Source: Vibrio sp. J1-1
Lineage (GTDB): Bacteria; Pseudomonadota; Gammaproteobacteria; Enterobacterales; Vibrionaceae
Assembly: GCF_021728395.1 (NCBI RefSeq)
Contig: NZ_JAKKCM010000002.1
Span: 62,001 to 126,000 of the forward strand
Reading direction: 5' to 3'
DNA: 64,000 nt
Shown: in pieces, positions 27,342 through 37,026 of the stretch
Layout: every line of letters starts with the position of its first letter
Numbering within the stretch: the first letter of the stretch is position 1
Notes under the pieces: model-generated
Databases searched by the model: none
The model's input: only the letters and a program-made list of their open reading frames with translations
Told to the model about the DNA's origin: nothing
Position numbers and translations under genes: made by a program

Positions 27342-29696
27342 ATGAATGTTTTGATAACCGCATCTTTGGAAGACGGCATGGAAAGTGAACGTGCACAACT
27401 TTATCTCGATTTATGGCTGAGTTTATTGAGTCAAGGGTCCGCCGCAGAGCAGGCCTCAGCCTTGCGTCGCTATGTCTCTACTTGGCCTGGTGTTGAAAAG
27501 GCCTTTTGGCTCACCTGGCAACCGTTTGATCAGGTTTATACTCATGATGATGGCGCGCCTGCTCTTCCGCCTGGGCAAGGTAATCCGCTTCGTGCCAGCG
27601 ATGCTGGAATACACGAACAATTGCAGAGTCAAATCTGTGTGCCATTGCAAGATATTCGACTTGGGGACTCTTGGCTTGCCGGGCGTTTACGTCGTTCTGG
27701 TTTAGCAAACGGAGGGGTGATTTCTCTGATGCCAAAGGGGCAAACCGCCGAGGGGGAAGGGATACTGGTTATCTCAACCAAGCAGCCTAGTGATGTCGAG
27801 CCTCTGGCTGCGATGGGAGCCTTATTAAAAACTCTGCTGGCAAATCGCTCGGAGCAACCATCTGAGGGACTGCTGAAAAGTGATCCGTTTCCTACGGTGT
27901 GTTTTGATCAGCAAGCTAAGCCCAAGGCCCTGAATGTTTCAATGCAGAATCTCCTGTTTTGTCGAGCTGATTTGTCACTGCCAGATCTGTTGCCAGTTAA
28001 CTACGTTCAATTAATCGCCTCTTGCCTTAATCAAGAAAGAGCCATCGGAGAAGTAGAATCTAAATTAGACGATCAGTACTTGCTATGGCAGTTTTTCCCC
28101 GACCCTTCAATGGGGTCTGTCATCGTTCGTTGTCGAGATGCAACGGAAGAGATTTTGAATAAAAGAGAGGCTGAAACTGCCTCTAGGCTTTATCGCCTGA
28201 TCACGGAAAATACGACAGACTTGATCTCCCGCCATAATCCCGATGGGGGCTTTTTGGACGCTTCCGCGGCCTCTTGGACTCTATTGGGATATTGGCCTGA
28301 AGAGTTACGTAGCATGTCAGTTAGAGAGTTGGTGCACCCTAGCGATAGAGACTTACTCCTTTTGCAAATGCTTGAACCATTGGAGCGAGATGGCTACCTG
28401 ACTTTGACTTATCGTATTCGCCATCGTGATGGACACTACTTGTGGTTTGAAACTGCGTTTCGTGGCATTCGGGAAACGTATACTGGTGATGTGGTGGAAA
28501 TTGTCGGTATTTCACGGGATATCACCGCCAGAGTAAGAGCTGAAGAGGAAAATCGACGCTTGGCGGAAGTCGTCAGGGCCAATACGGATTTGGTATTGTT
28601 TACGGATTCGAAGTGGCAGTTGACCATGATGAACCCTTCTGCTCGTGAGGCGTTGGGGATATGTGAAGAGGTTGAACTGCCGAATCTGGCTGAGGTTCTG
28701 AGCCCTCAGGATTTTGATAGGCTTTGTCAGGAAGGTTGGGCGGAGGCTATTCGGCAGGGCGCATGGACCACTGAAGTGAAGTTAACCCCGCTGAAACAGA
28801 AAACAGGTTTTGTCGCATCGTTAGTATTACTCGCTCACAAAGGAGCCGGGGGACAATATTACTCATCGCTGGTAGCTCGGGATATGACTGAGCGAGAATT
28901 GCGCGAGGCAGAACAGAGGCGCCATCAGGATGAGTTGGCGCATACTGCACGCTTGGTTACGATGGGGGAATTGGCATCTGGTATAGCTCATGAGTTGAAT
29001 CAGCCTCTAGCTGCCGTGATTAACTATGCTAACGCTAGCCAGCGTTATTTAGAAACACTTCCTCAGACTCCTAACAATGTGGCTCGTGTAGCTGAAGGGC
29101 TTCAATTGATTTGTGGCCAGGCTAGTCATGCGTCCGCTGTCATTAACCGACTCCGAAGCTTTTTGCGCAAGAGCCCACGAAATATTCAACCGTTAGATAT
29201 TGATATGGTTGTGTGGGACGCCGTGGGACTTTGTGCGATCGAAGCCAGTCGGTATAAAGTCACTATTAATTATCGAAATGCAGAAAATGAGAAACGTCCA
29301 CTTGTATATGGTGATGCCGTATTGTTGGAGCAGGTGTTGATTAATCTGCTGCGAAATGCCATTGATGCCAACTGGAGTGCGCACCCCCAACAAGACTCCC
29401 AGGTAGAGATTAATGTGAGTACAAATCCGCATTGGTTGTTTATTCGCGTTAAGGATCAGGGACCAGGGCTAAAGCCGGATGAGAGTGACAAGCTTTTTAC
29501 CCCGTTTTATACCAGCAAACCGGATGGACTTGGGCTTGGGTTATCGATGAGTCGAACAATCGTGGAAGGTTTTGGCGGCAGTCTTGATGTTGAGCCTTCT
29601 GATAGTAGAGGATTAACGTTTTGTTGCTCATTGCCACTGCGTAGCAATAAAGATAGATCAGGGGAGAACAGTGGTCCCCGCAGCAACGCTTGTTAG
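27342..29696 (+). CDS. Soluble PAS-domain sensor histidine kinase (FixL/DctB class)
   Basis: The 784-residue protein starts at the ATG at 27342 with AAGG eight bases upstream; ATG 27378 is an alternative. No membrane span is evident, so it senses a cytoplasmic signal. Residues 1-190 look GAF-like. A PAS domain follows at about 283-400 (NTTDLISRHNPDGGFLDAS, ending in EIVGISRDITARVRAEEE), then a second PAS at about 405-525. HisKA is near residue 550 (ASGIAHELNQPLAAVINYA), and HATPase_c ends the protein (GLGLGLSMSRTIVEGFGG). The response regulator gene follows nine bases later. Confidence 0.88.
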   Translation: MNVLITASLEDGMESERAQLYLDLWLSLLSQGSAAEQASALRRYVSTWPGVEKAFWLTWQPFDQVYTHDDGAPALPPGQGNPLRASDAGIHEQLQSQICVPLQDIRLGDSWLAGRLRRSGLANGGVISLMPKGQTAEGEGILVISTKQPSDVEPLAAMGALLKTLLANRSEQPSEGLLKSDPFPTVCFDQQAKPKALNVSMQNLLFCRADLSLPDLLPVNYVQLIASCLNQERAIGEVESKLDDQYLLWQFFPDPSMGSVIVRCRDATEEILNKREAETASRLYRLITENTTDLISRHNPDGGFLDASAASWTLLGYWPEELRSMSVRELVHPSDRDLLLLQMLEPLERDGYLTLTYRIRHRDGHYLWFETAFRGIRETYTGDVVEIVGISRDITARVRAEEENRRLAEVVRANTDLVLFTDSKWQLTMMNPSAREALGICEEVELPNLAEVLSPQDFDRLCQEGWAEAIRQGAWTTEVKLTPLKQKTGFVASLVLLAHKGAGGQYYSSLVARDMTERELREAEQRRHQDELAHTARLVTMGELASGIAHELNQPLAAVINYANASQRYLETLPQTPNNVARVAEGLQLICGQASHASAVINRLRSFLRKSPRNIQPLDIDMVVWDAVGLCAIEASRYKVTINYRNAENEKRPLVYGDAVLLEQVLINLLRNAIDANWSAHPQQDSQVEINVSTNPHWLFIRVKDQGPGLKPDESDKLFTPFYTSKPDGLGLGLSMSRTIVEGFGGSLDVEPSDSRGLTFCCSLPLRSNKDRSGENSGPRSNAC

Positions 29697-29705
29697 GAGT
29701 AAGAC

Positions 29706-30344
29706 ATGCAGAGTGAACAGATTGTATATGTGGTTGATGATGATCCGGGAATGCTGGATTCAACGGTTTGGTTGTTTGAGTCGGTAGGGTTAAAAGCCGT
29801 GCCGTTTTCTTCCGGACAAGATTTCTTGTCGTCATGTGATCCCGACGCCAATGCATGTGTTCTACTTGATATCCGCATGCCGGGTATAGGGGGGCTACAC
29901 ATACAGGAAGAAATGCGTCGTCGTGGCATTAATCTTCCAGTCATTTTTGTTAGTGGTCACGCTGATGTACCCATTGTTGTGCGTGCATTTAAGTCGGGTG
30001 CTGTCGACTTTATCGAAAAACCCTACAACGATCAGTTATTGCTAGACAGTGTTCAGGATTGTCTTCAAAGCGAGCCGAGTGTGATCAGAAATAATGCTCA
30101 ACAGATAATCGAGGGAAAGCTTGCTTCGCTTACTCCTCGTGAGCAGGATGTTTTTTTGCCATTGATACAAGGGTATACGAGCCGAGAGATCGCTGAAAAG
30201 TTGGAAATTAGTATCAAAACGGTCGACTTATACCGCTCTCGTATTATGAAACGCCTTGAGACCAATCATCTACCCGAATTAGTGGGTATGGCGATTGTGG
30301 CTGGAATCGTTGATCCTCTCGACTTACGTGCAAATAAAAACTGA
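29706..30344 (+). CDS. FixJ/NarL-type response regulator
   Basis: The 212-residue protein has a receiver domain (DDD at 11-13, phospho-acceptor D55 in VLLDIRMPG, Lys in FIEKPYND near residue 106) and a GerE helix-turn-helix (LTPREQDVFLPLIQGYTSRE, then IAEKLEISIKTVDLYRSRIM). It is coupled to the kinase gene with a TAGGAG site. It is likely to activate the divergent acyl-CoA ligase/permease operon, because these are the only other genes in the block. Confidence 0.9.
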   Translation: MQSEQIVYVVDDDPGMLDSTVWLFESVGLKAVPFSSGQDFLSSCDPDANACVLLDIRMPGIGGLHIQEEMRRRGINLPVIFVSGHADVPIVVRAFKSGAVDFIEKPYNDQLLLDSVQDCLQSEPSVIRNNAQQIIEGKLASLTPREQDVFLPLIQGYTSREIAEKLEISIKTVDLYRSRIMKRLETNHLPELVGMAIVAGIVDPLDLRANKN

Positions 30345-30374
30345 ATATCAATGTAGTGCAGCTATCATCTCTGA

Positions 30375-30479
30375 GTTGCTTCGGTGACAGGCTTAGCTGG
30401 TAATGGTATCGCGTGCCGAAAAGCCTTCACCAATATTGTTGGATTAACTCCGCGAGGATTTCGAAAACGATTTATCTGA
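30375..30479 (+). pseudogene. Remnant of an AraC/GlxA-type regulator C-terminus
   Basis: After an in-frame TGA at 30372-30374 the frame reads VASVTGLAGNGIACRKAFTN followed by IVGLTPRGFRKRFI and a TGA at 30477-30479. The second part matches the last helix of AraC-family DNA-binding domains (family pattern RRAF..xxGxTPxxYRxRF). There is no start codon and no upstream domain, so this looks like the tail of a lost gene. Confidence 0.5.
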
Positions 30480-30507
30480 TTTTCAACCGAAGCTTTTTAC
30501 TTCACTA

Positions 30508-31002
30508 TCATTTTTCGTTTTCTTCACAAACCAATACTTTACGTAGTAAGTCGGCTAGCTGATTTTGCTCTTTTTTAGTTAATGCATTCAGCATGTTATC
30601 CATGTTTTCAACATGCGCGTTTAATGCAGTATCAACCAGCTCAACACCTTTTGAGGTCAAGGTGACTTTGCAGCTTCGTCGGTCTTGTTCGCTAGAAATA
30701 CGCTCTACCAACCCTTCTTTTACCAACTGCTCTAAACGCGTACTGACTGCACCTGAAGAAAGCATGAGTGTCTTATATAACTCTGTGGGTGTGATACCAG
30801 AAGGATCGCTGCGACGCATCGTTGCTAAGATGTCGAACTCGATGCTGCTTAAGCCATGTTCTTTGAACACCTTATCCATCTTACTTTTCCAAGCATTACT
30901 GGTTCGGCGCAAACGTCCAATAACCCCCATAGAAGAACAATCCAGATCTGGTCTGACACTTTTCCACTGAGCCAGAATGGAATCGACACTATCCAATGAC
31001 AT
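30508..31002 (-). CDS. MarR-family repressor
   Basis: The 164-residue winged-helix protein reads LSSIEFDILATMRRSDPSGI near residues 50-70, then TPTELYKTLMLSSGAVSTRL and LEQLVKEGLVERISSEQDRR, the recognition helix and DxR wing of MarR proteins. GGAGA precedes the ATG. It is divergent from the DMT exporter/FMN reductase operon, and the shared 122-base promoter holds two strong palindromes, so repression of that operon and itself is likely. Confidence 0.9.
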   Translation of the reverse strand: MSLDSVDSILAQWKSVRPDLDCSSMGVIGRLRRTSNAWKSKMDKVFKEHGLSSIEFDILATMRRSDPSGITPTELYKTLMLSSGAVSTRLEQLVKEGLVERISSEQDRRSCKVTLTSKGVELVDTALNAHVENMDNMLNALTKKEQNQLADLLRKVLVCEENEK

Positions 31003-31020
31003 TGTTATCTCCTGTGTAAA

Positions 31021-31038
31021 TATCTTTTTAAAAAGATA
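31021..31038. promoter_or_regulatory. Candidate MarR operator 1
   Basis: TATCTTTTT-AAAAAGATA is a perfect 18-bp palindrome just upstream of the marR-like start. It shares the AAGATA arm with operator 2. Confidence 0.6.
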
Positions 31039-31072
31039 CTTGATTGTAAATTAAACATCTATTACTTTATAA

Positions 31073-31098
31073 AAAGTATCTTTCATAAAAGATACTTT
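31073..31098. promoter_or_regulatory. Candidate MarR operator 2
   Basis: AAAGTATCTTT, four bases, AAAGATACTTT: perfect 11-bp arms, located 27 bases before the DMT transporter start. A repressor bound here would cover the promoter. Confidence 0.65.
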
Positions 31099-31124
31099 AA
31101 GAAAAGAATTTTGGAGAAGTCAGT

Positions 31125-32042
31125 ATGCAAGGATTACATCAGATAAAGACAATCGGTTTGACCGCGATAGCACCGATTGTCTGGGGAAGTACTTATATTG
31201 TTACAACAGAGTTATTGCCACCGGAAAGCCCGTTGCTTGCATCGACTATTCGAGCTTTGCCGGCAGGTCTGTTTTTAGTCTTAATTAGTAAGACGTTACC
31301 TGATCGCAAATGGCTGCTGCGTCTTGCGGTACTTGGTTTTCTAAATATCGGTTTGTTTTTCTACTGTCTATTCTTCGCTGCTACTTATTTACCAGGGGGG
31401 ATGGCGGCGATAGTGATGTCTATTCAGCCTATGGTTGTGATCCTACTTAGCTGGAAGTGGCTTGAATCAGAGCTATCATCACGTCAAATGTTGGCTAGTG
31501 CGGTCGGAATATTGGGCATTGTCTTATTAGTCATCAACAGTGCTGTACAGATCAATTTGACGGGGGTGGCGGTGGCTTCTGTCGGCACATTAAGTATGGC
31601 GACAGGTGTTGTATTAACGAAAAAGTGGCAAAGACCCCAAGGCATGACCTTATTGGGCTTTACGGGCTGGCAACTGCTTTTTGGTGGATTCATGTTGCTG
31701 CCAATAGCTTTATGGGTTGAAGGGCTACCTGAATACTTAAGCTTGCCAAATTACATTGGGTATTTGTATCTAAGTGTGATTGGTGCGATTTTAGGCTACT
31801 CCCTATGGTTTCGAGGAATCGAGAAGCTGCCACCGATTACGGTTTCTTTTCTCGGTTTTCTCAGTAGCGTATCTGCATGTGTATTGGGCTATCTCATGCT
31901 CGATCAAACCCTTACTTGGCTTCAGCTGTTAGGGGCGATGTTTGTCCTAATTGCTATCGTTCTGGCGGCTCCTCGCGTGGCTGCGTCATCTAATAAATCT
32001 AATGACTTACTTTCTCCAAGCTTTAAAAAGGAATTAATATGA
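31125..32042 (+). CDS. EamA/DMT-superfamily exporter
   Basis: The 305-residue protein has ten predicted spans in two EamA repeats (about residues 8-140 and 150-285). APIVWGSTYIVTTELLPPES at the N-terminus is typical of RhaT/YdcZ-like metabolite exporters. TTTTGGAGAAG precedes the ATG. Its stop overlaps the FMN reductase start (ATGA). It is probably controlled by the divergent MarR. Export of an amino acid, drug or toxic metabolite is possible; substrate unknown. Confidence 0.87.
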   Translation: MQGLHQIKTIGLTAIAPIVWGSTYIVTTELLPPESPLLASTIRALPAGLFLVLISKTLPDRKWLLRLAVLGFLNIGLFFYCLFFAATYLPGGMAAIVMSIQPMVVILLSWKWLESELSSRQMLASAVGILGIVLLVINSAVQINLTGVAVASVGTLSMATGVVLTKKWQRPQGMTLLGFTGWQLLFGGFMLLPIALWVEGLPEYLSLPNYIGYLYLSVIGAILGYSLWFRGIEKLPPITVSFLGFLSSVSACVLGYLMLDQTLTWLQLLGAMFVLIAIVLAAPRVAASSNKSNDLLSPSFKKELI

Positions 32043-32632
32043 AGATTACAATTGTATCTGGTAGCCAACGTGCAAACTCGCAAAGTCTGCAAGTTGCACG
32101 CTATTTAAAGTCACTTTCTTTAGAGCATTTCAATACCGCGGACATTTTGGATTTGCATCAACTTAACCTTCCATTTTGGAACGAAGGTGTTTGGCAACAA
32201 ACTGAAGAGTGGCAGCAATGGACACCAATTTCCGAGACACTTAAACACTCGGGTGCTGTGATTCTTATTACCCCAGAGTGGCATGGAATGGCGACGCCAG
32301 CGCTCAAGAACTTTTTGCTGTTGTCTACCGATGAAGAATTGGCACACAAGCCAGTACTTTTAGTCAGCGTGTCAGCTAGTGTAAATGGCGTGTATCCGAT
32401 CAGTGAACTGCGCATGACGGGAAACAAGAACAACCACGCGTGCTTTTTACCGGATCACTTAATCTTTCGCAATGTAGAGGAATTGATCACTACTGACCAC
32501 CAATGTACCGACCAAGCGATGCATCAGCGTAATCAGTATACACTGACGTTACTCGCCAGTTATGCGCGGGCATTGGCTCCAGTTCATCGTGATATGGTCG
32601 CTTTGGGAAAGGTATTTCGCTACGGGATGTAA
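32039..32632 (+). CDS. NADPH-dependent FMN reductase-family flavoprotein
   Basis: The 197-residue flavodoxin-like protein has the phosphate-binding loop SGSQRANSQS at residues 6-15 and TPEWHGMATPALKNFLLL near residue 78-95 as the flavin contact, as in the ChrR/YieF/SsuE-like FMN_red family (PF03358). It would reduce quinones, chromate or azo compounds with NAD(P)H. Co-translated with the DMT exporter under MarR control, it may form a small electrophile or quinone-stress unit. Confidence 0.82.
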   Translation: MKITIVSGSQRANSQSLQVARYLKSLSLEHFNTADILDLHQLNLPFWNEGVWQQTEEWQQWTPISETLKHSGAVILITPEWHGMATPALKNFLLLSTDEELAHKPVLLVSVSASVNGVYPISELRMTGNKNNHACFLPDHLIFRNVEELITTDHQCTDQAMHQRNQYTLTLLASYARALAPVHRDMVALGKVFRYGM

Positions 32633-32742
32633 CAGCAATCTATGCTTTGTTTTAAGTGGTCTTATTCTACTTCTACTCCATTTTGACCAAGAATGTCAGG
32701 CTATGTATTCATTAGTACGATACGTTGATAAGTGACCTGACC

Positions 32743-32777
32743 AAAGACGCCTCTCTTGTGTGGCGTCTTTAGTATTT
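32743..32777 (+). terminator. Rho-independent terminator of the DMT/FMN reductase operon
   Basis: AAAGACGCC (32743-32751) pairs with GGCGTCTTT (32762-32770), followed by AGTATTT. Confidence 0.65.
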
Positions 32778-32871
32778 GATGTTGTCTGAAATAGCGAGAG
32801 TAACCCCAATATTAGCGCCGTTTTTAACGAAAATGCTGGGATCGTTGCATTTCACCGGAGAGCCTGGTCGG

Positions 32872-33576
32872 TTATTTACCGCGTTTGAGGTAATGTTTGT
32901 AAGACATCGTTTCTGGCTTCGAAACAATGCGTGTATATTCAAACACGCGTCCATCTTTAAGAATACCAACGGATGAGATACACAATAGCGGCTTGTTCTC
33001 ATTTACGCCTAATATCTCACACATGTGTTGAGTGGGCATTATGGCCTCAAAGTCTTGAAATGCGCCATCAATTTCAAAACCGAGTTCGTTTTCTAGATAG
33101 GCGTATTTAGAGCCTTCTAGCGACATCACCTTCATTTTGGGGTACATCGCCATTGGCATGTATGAGTCTTCGTAAACAGAAGGCACGCCATTAATTAGTT
33201 TGAAACGACGGATAAAGTAGATTTTTTCGCCACTTTCAATGTTTAAGATCTTGGCTAGATCTTCGTCGGCATCAATAAAAGCAAACTCAACAATTTTGTA
33301 CTCAAGACTGCTACTGGCATCCGTAAAGTATTCACTTGTACTTTTCAATTCCAGCATAGAGCCGACCATGGTCTTTCCAATTATGGTCGTTCCGGCCCCT
33401 TGACGCTTTTCCACTAAACCAAGCTTTACTAACTCTTCAATTGCTTTTCTGATGGTAATGCGACTGACAGAGTATTGATCAACCAATGCCTTTTCAGTTG
33501 GAAGCGTGTCACCAATCGCGAATTCATCGGAATCAATTCGGTTTTTTAGCTCCTGCATGACTTGTTTATACAGCAT
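32872..33576 (-). CDS. GntR-family regulator with UTRA domain, alpha-glucoside PTS regulator
   Basis: The 234-residue protein has a winged helix at residues 1-70 (ELKNRIDSDEFAIGDTLPTE, then YSVSRITIRKAIEELVKLGL) and a UTRA domain at about 85-230 (IYFIRRFKLINGVPSVYEDS). This TreR/YvoA-like group typically binds phosphorylated sugars. It is divergent from the PTS and phospho-glucosidase genes, so it is probably their repressor with an alpha-glucoside 6-phosphate as inducer. Confidence 0.88.
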   Translation of the reverse strand: MLYKQVMQELKNRIDSDEFAIGDTLPTEKALVDQYSVSRITIRKAIEELVKLGLVEKRQGAGTTIIGKTMVGSMLELKSTSEYFTDASSSLEYKIVEFAFIDADEDLAKILNIESGEKIYFIRRFKLINGVPSVYEDSYMPMAMYPKMKVMSLEGSKYAYLENELGFEIDGAFQDFEAIMPTQHMCEILGVNENKPLLCISSVGILKDGRVFEYTRIVSKPETMSYKHYLKRGK

Positions 33577-33610
33577 AAGTTACCTCTCTAATATCTGATG
33601 AAATTATCAC

Positions 33611-33629
33611 ATCGCAAATAATACAAATC
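33611..33629. promoter_or_regulatory. Candidate regulator binding site, inverted copy
   Basis: On the - strand this reads GATTTGTATTATTTGCGAT, sharing TTTGTATT with the two direct copies at 33742-33775. It lies 35 bases upstream of the GntR gene. Confidence 0.4.
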
Positions 33630-33709
33630 AATAACCTTTACTGAGTTGTATCGCAATTATTCGGTTTTAAAGCACACAATATACGTATAAAGATTATCTA
33701 TAGGTTATG

Positions 33710-33731
33710 TTTTGTGAGCTTTTTCTCAAAA
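33710..33731. promoter_or_regulatory. CRP-like site upstream of the alpha-glucoside PTS gene
   Basis: TGTGA (33713-33717), six bases, TCTCA (33724-33728) fits the CRP dyad with one main mismatch, with flanking T and A runs. Catabolite control would suit a PTS sugar operon. Confidence 0.45.
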
Positions 33732-33741
33732 CATATCTTTT

Positions 33742-33775
33742 ATTTGTATTCGATCACGTTTTACTTGTATTTGAT
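33742..33775. promoter_or_regulatory. Paired direct repeats, candidate GntR/UTRA operators
   Basis: ATTTGTATTCGAT (33742-33754) and ACTTGTATTTGAT (33763-33775) are spaced 21 bases apart, two helical turns, in the PTS promoter region. Confidence 0.45.
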
Positions 33776-33864
33776 TTGTCTCTTTTTGTGTCTGGGAGTA
33801 ATTTGAATGTGTCGAAAGACGGAACACTGCGAAGATGAGTAAATAACAAATTAAGGATCCTGCC

Positions 33865-35490
33865 ATGTTGAGTGCGATACAACGTTTAGGCGGAGCAATG
33901 TTTACCCCAGTTTTACTATTTCCGTTTGTCGGGATATTAGTAGGGCTAACCATTGTTCTTAAAAACCCGGTTTTTGTTGGTGATTTAGCCGATAAAAGCG
34001 GTCTTTATTATCAAGTGTTACAAGTTATTGAAGAAGGTGGCTGGACCATCTTCCGTAATATGGCGCTATTGTTTGCCGTTGGATTACCAATTGGTTTAGC
34101 AAAAACCGCTCATGCCAGAGCTGCCATGGTTGTGATGGTTTCGTACTTATCCTTCAACTACTTTATTGGTGCAATGGGAGGTTTCTGGGGAGAGTTTTTC
34201 GGTGTCGACTTTTCTCAACCTATCGGTGGCACTTCAGGATTGACCGAAATTGCGGGCATTAAAACCATCGATACTGGTATTTTTGGCGCCATTATAATCT
34301 CCGCTTTGGTTACCTGGATTCATAACCGTACCTTTGAAAAACAGCTACCCGCATATTTAGGCATTTTCCAAGGTGCTTCTTTTGTAGCGATGCTCTCGTT
34401 CTTCGCTATGCTTCCTTCTGCTTGGTTAACGTTGTATGTGTGGCCTTCAATTCAACATGGGATTTTAAATTTACAGCACTTTATGGTTGAGTCGGGTTCC
34501 TTTGGTGTTTGGTTATATACCTTTCTTGAGCGCATCTTAATCCCAACAGGTTTACATCACTTTGTGTATGCCCCTTTTGTGTTCGGTAATGTAGCAACGC
34601 CAAATGGAATTGCGGTGGACTGGTTTACCAATCTAGAAGTGTTCACGCAATCTAGCCAAGCGATGAAAGACCTTTTCCCAGCTGGTGGCTTTGCATTACA
34701 CGGAAACTCCAAACTCTTTGGTTGCACAGGTATCGCACTCGCGATGTACCACACTGCCAAACCAGAAAACCGTCAAAAGGTTGCTGCGTTACTTATCCCA
34801 GCCACATTGACCGCGGTGTTGGTGGGTATCACTGAGCCACTTGAATTCACTTTTCTCTTTATTGCCCCATGGCTATTTGCCATTCACGCTTTGCTTGCCG
34901 GCACGATGGCTATGGTGATGTACAGCTTCGGTGTGGTGGGCAATATGGGAGGCGGTTTAATTGAATTTGCTACGGGTACCTGGATCCCACTGCTAGGTAA
35001 CCATACCAGTATGGTGGTGACGCAAATCGCGATTGGCTTGTGTTTTACAGTTCTCTACTACTTCGTATTTAAGTACTTGATCGTCAAGTTTGATGTGCCA
35101 ATTGCAGGTCGAGGAGAGGCCGAGATGAAACTGCATACCAAAGAAGACTTTAATAAAAAACATGGGATTACGGGTAAAGGCTATCAAGGTGGCAGCCCAC
35201 TACAAATCCAAGCATTTGAGACTATTCATGGATTAGGTGGTGTCGAAAACATAGCAGATTTAAGTAACTGTGCGACTCGTTTACGCGTGACGGTGAAAGA
35301 TGCAGATAAAGTCGAGTCCGCTGAATACTTTATGAGTACTGGCGCGGTGAACTTAGTAAAAAGTGGCAATGCGGTGCAAGTCATCATCGGTTTGAATGTG
35401 CCCCAGTTACGTGAGGAGTGCGAAAAGATTGTTAATGAGTATGAGCCAGAACAACAAGCATCGGAATTAACTCTTAGCCCGGCTCGTTAA
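33865..35490 (+). CDS. PTS alpha-glucoside (maltose/glucose-superfamily) EIICB component
   Basis: The 541-residue protein has an EIIC domain to about residue 420 (GGAMFTPVLLFPFVGILVGL at the start; FPAGGFALHGNSKLFGCTG; VGITEPLEFTFLFIAPWLFA, the GITEP signature) and an EIIB domain at the C-terminus with phosphorylation Cys near residue 469 (LSNCATRLRVTVKD). There is no EIIA domain, so phosphate should come from a separate glucose-type EIIA. Followed after 80 bases by a GH4 phospho-alpha-glucosidase, it most likely imports maltose, sucrose isomers or similar alpha-glucosides. Confidence 0.92.
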   Translation: MLSAIQRLGGAMFTPVLLFPFVGILVGLTIVLKNPVFVGDLADKSGLYYQVLQVIEEGGWTIFRNMALLFAVGLPIGLAKTAHARAAMVVMVSYLSFNYFIGAMGGFWGEFFGVDFSQPIGGTSGLTEIAGIKTIDTGIFGAIIISALVTWIHNRTFEKQLPAYLGIFQGASFVAMLSFFAMLPSAWLTLYVWPSIQHGILNLQHFMVESGSFGVWLYTFLERILIPTGLHHFVYAPFVFGNVATPNGIAVDWFTNLEVFTQSSQAMKDLFPAGGFALHGNSKLFGCTGIALAMYHTAKPENRQKVAALLIPATLTAVLVGITEPLEFTFLFIAPWLFAIHALLAGTMAMVMYSFGVVGNMGGGLIEFATGTWIPLLGNHTSMVVTQIAIGLCFTVLYYFVFKYLIVKFDVPIAGRGEAEMKLHTKEDFNKKHGITGKGYQGGSPLQIQAFETIHGLGGVENIADLSNCATRLRVTVKDADKVESAEYFMSTGAVNLVKSGNAVQVIIGLNVPQLREECEKIVNEYEPEQQASELTLSPAR

Positions 35491-35531
35491 GACCAGACGA
35501 TTAATCAAAGAATTTTAAACCAGTATTGTAG

Positions 35532-36908
<1,377 letters not shown>

Positions 36909-36923
36909 TCACTAGTAACCAGA

Positions 36924-36951
36924 AATGCCCTGCCAGAGCAGGGCATTTTTT
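36924..36951 (+). terminator. Rho-independent terminator of the alpha-glucoside operon
   Basis: AATGCCCTGC, CAGA loop, GCAGGGCATT and a U-run form a classical terminator 16 bases after the glucosidase stop. Confidence 0.88.
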
Positions 36952-37026
36952 ACGGTGTGTTCAGTTCTAAGCGCAGTGGTTCGGTCTACTTTTTCTTGTG
37001 CTAAAAAGAGTCATTTGGTTTAGTGA

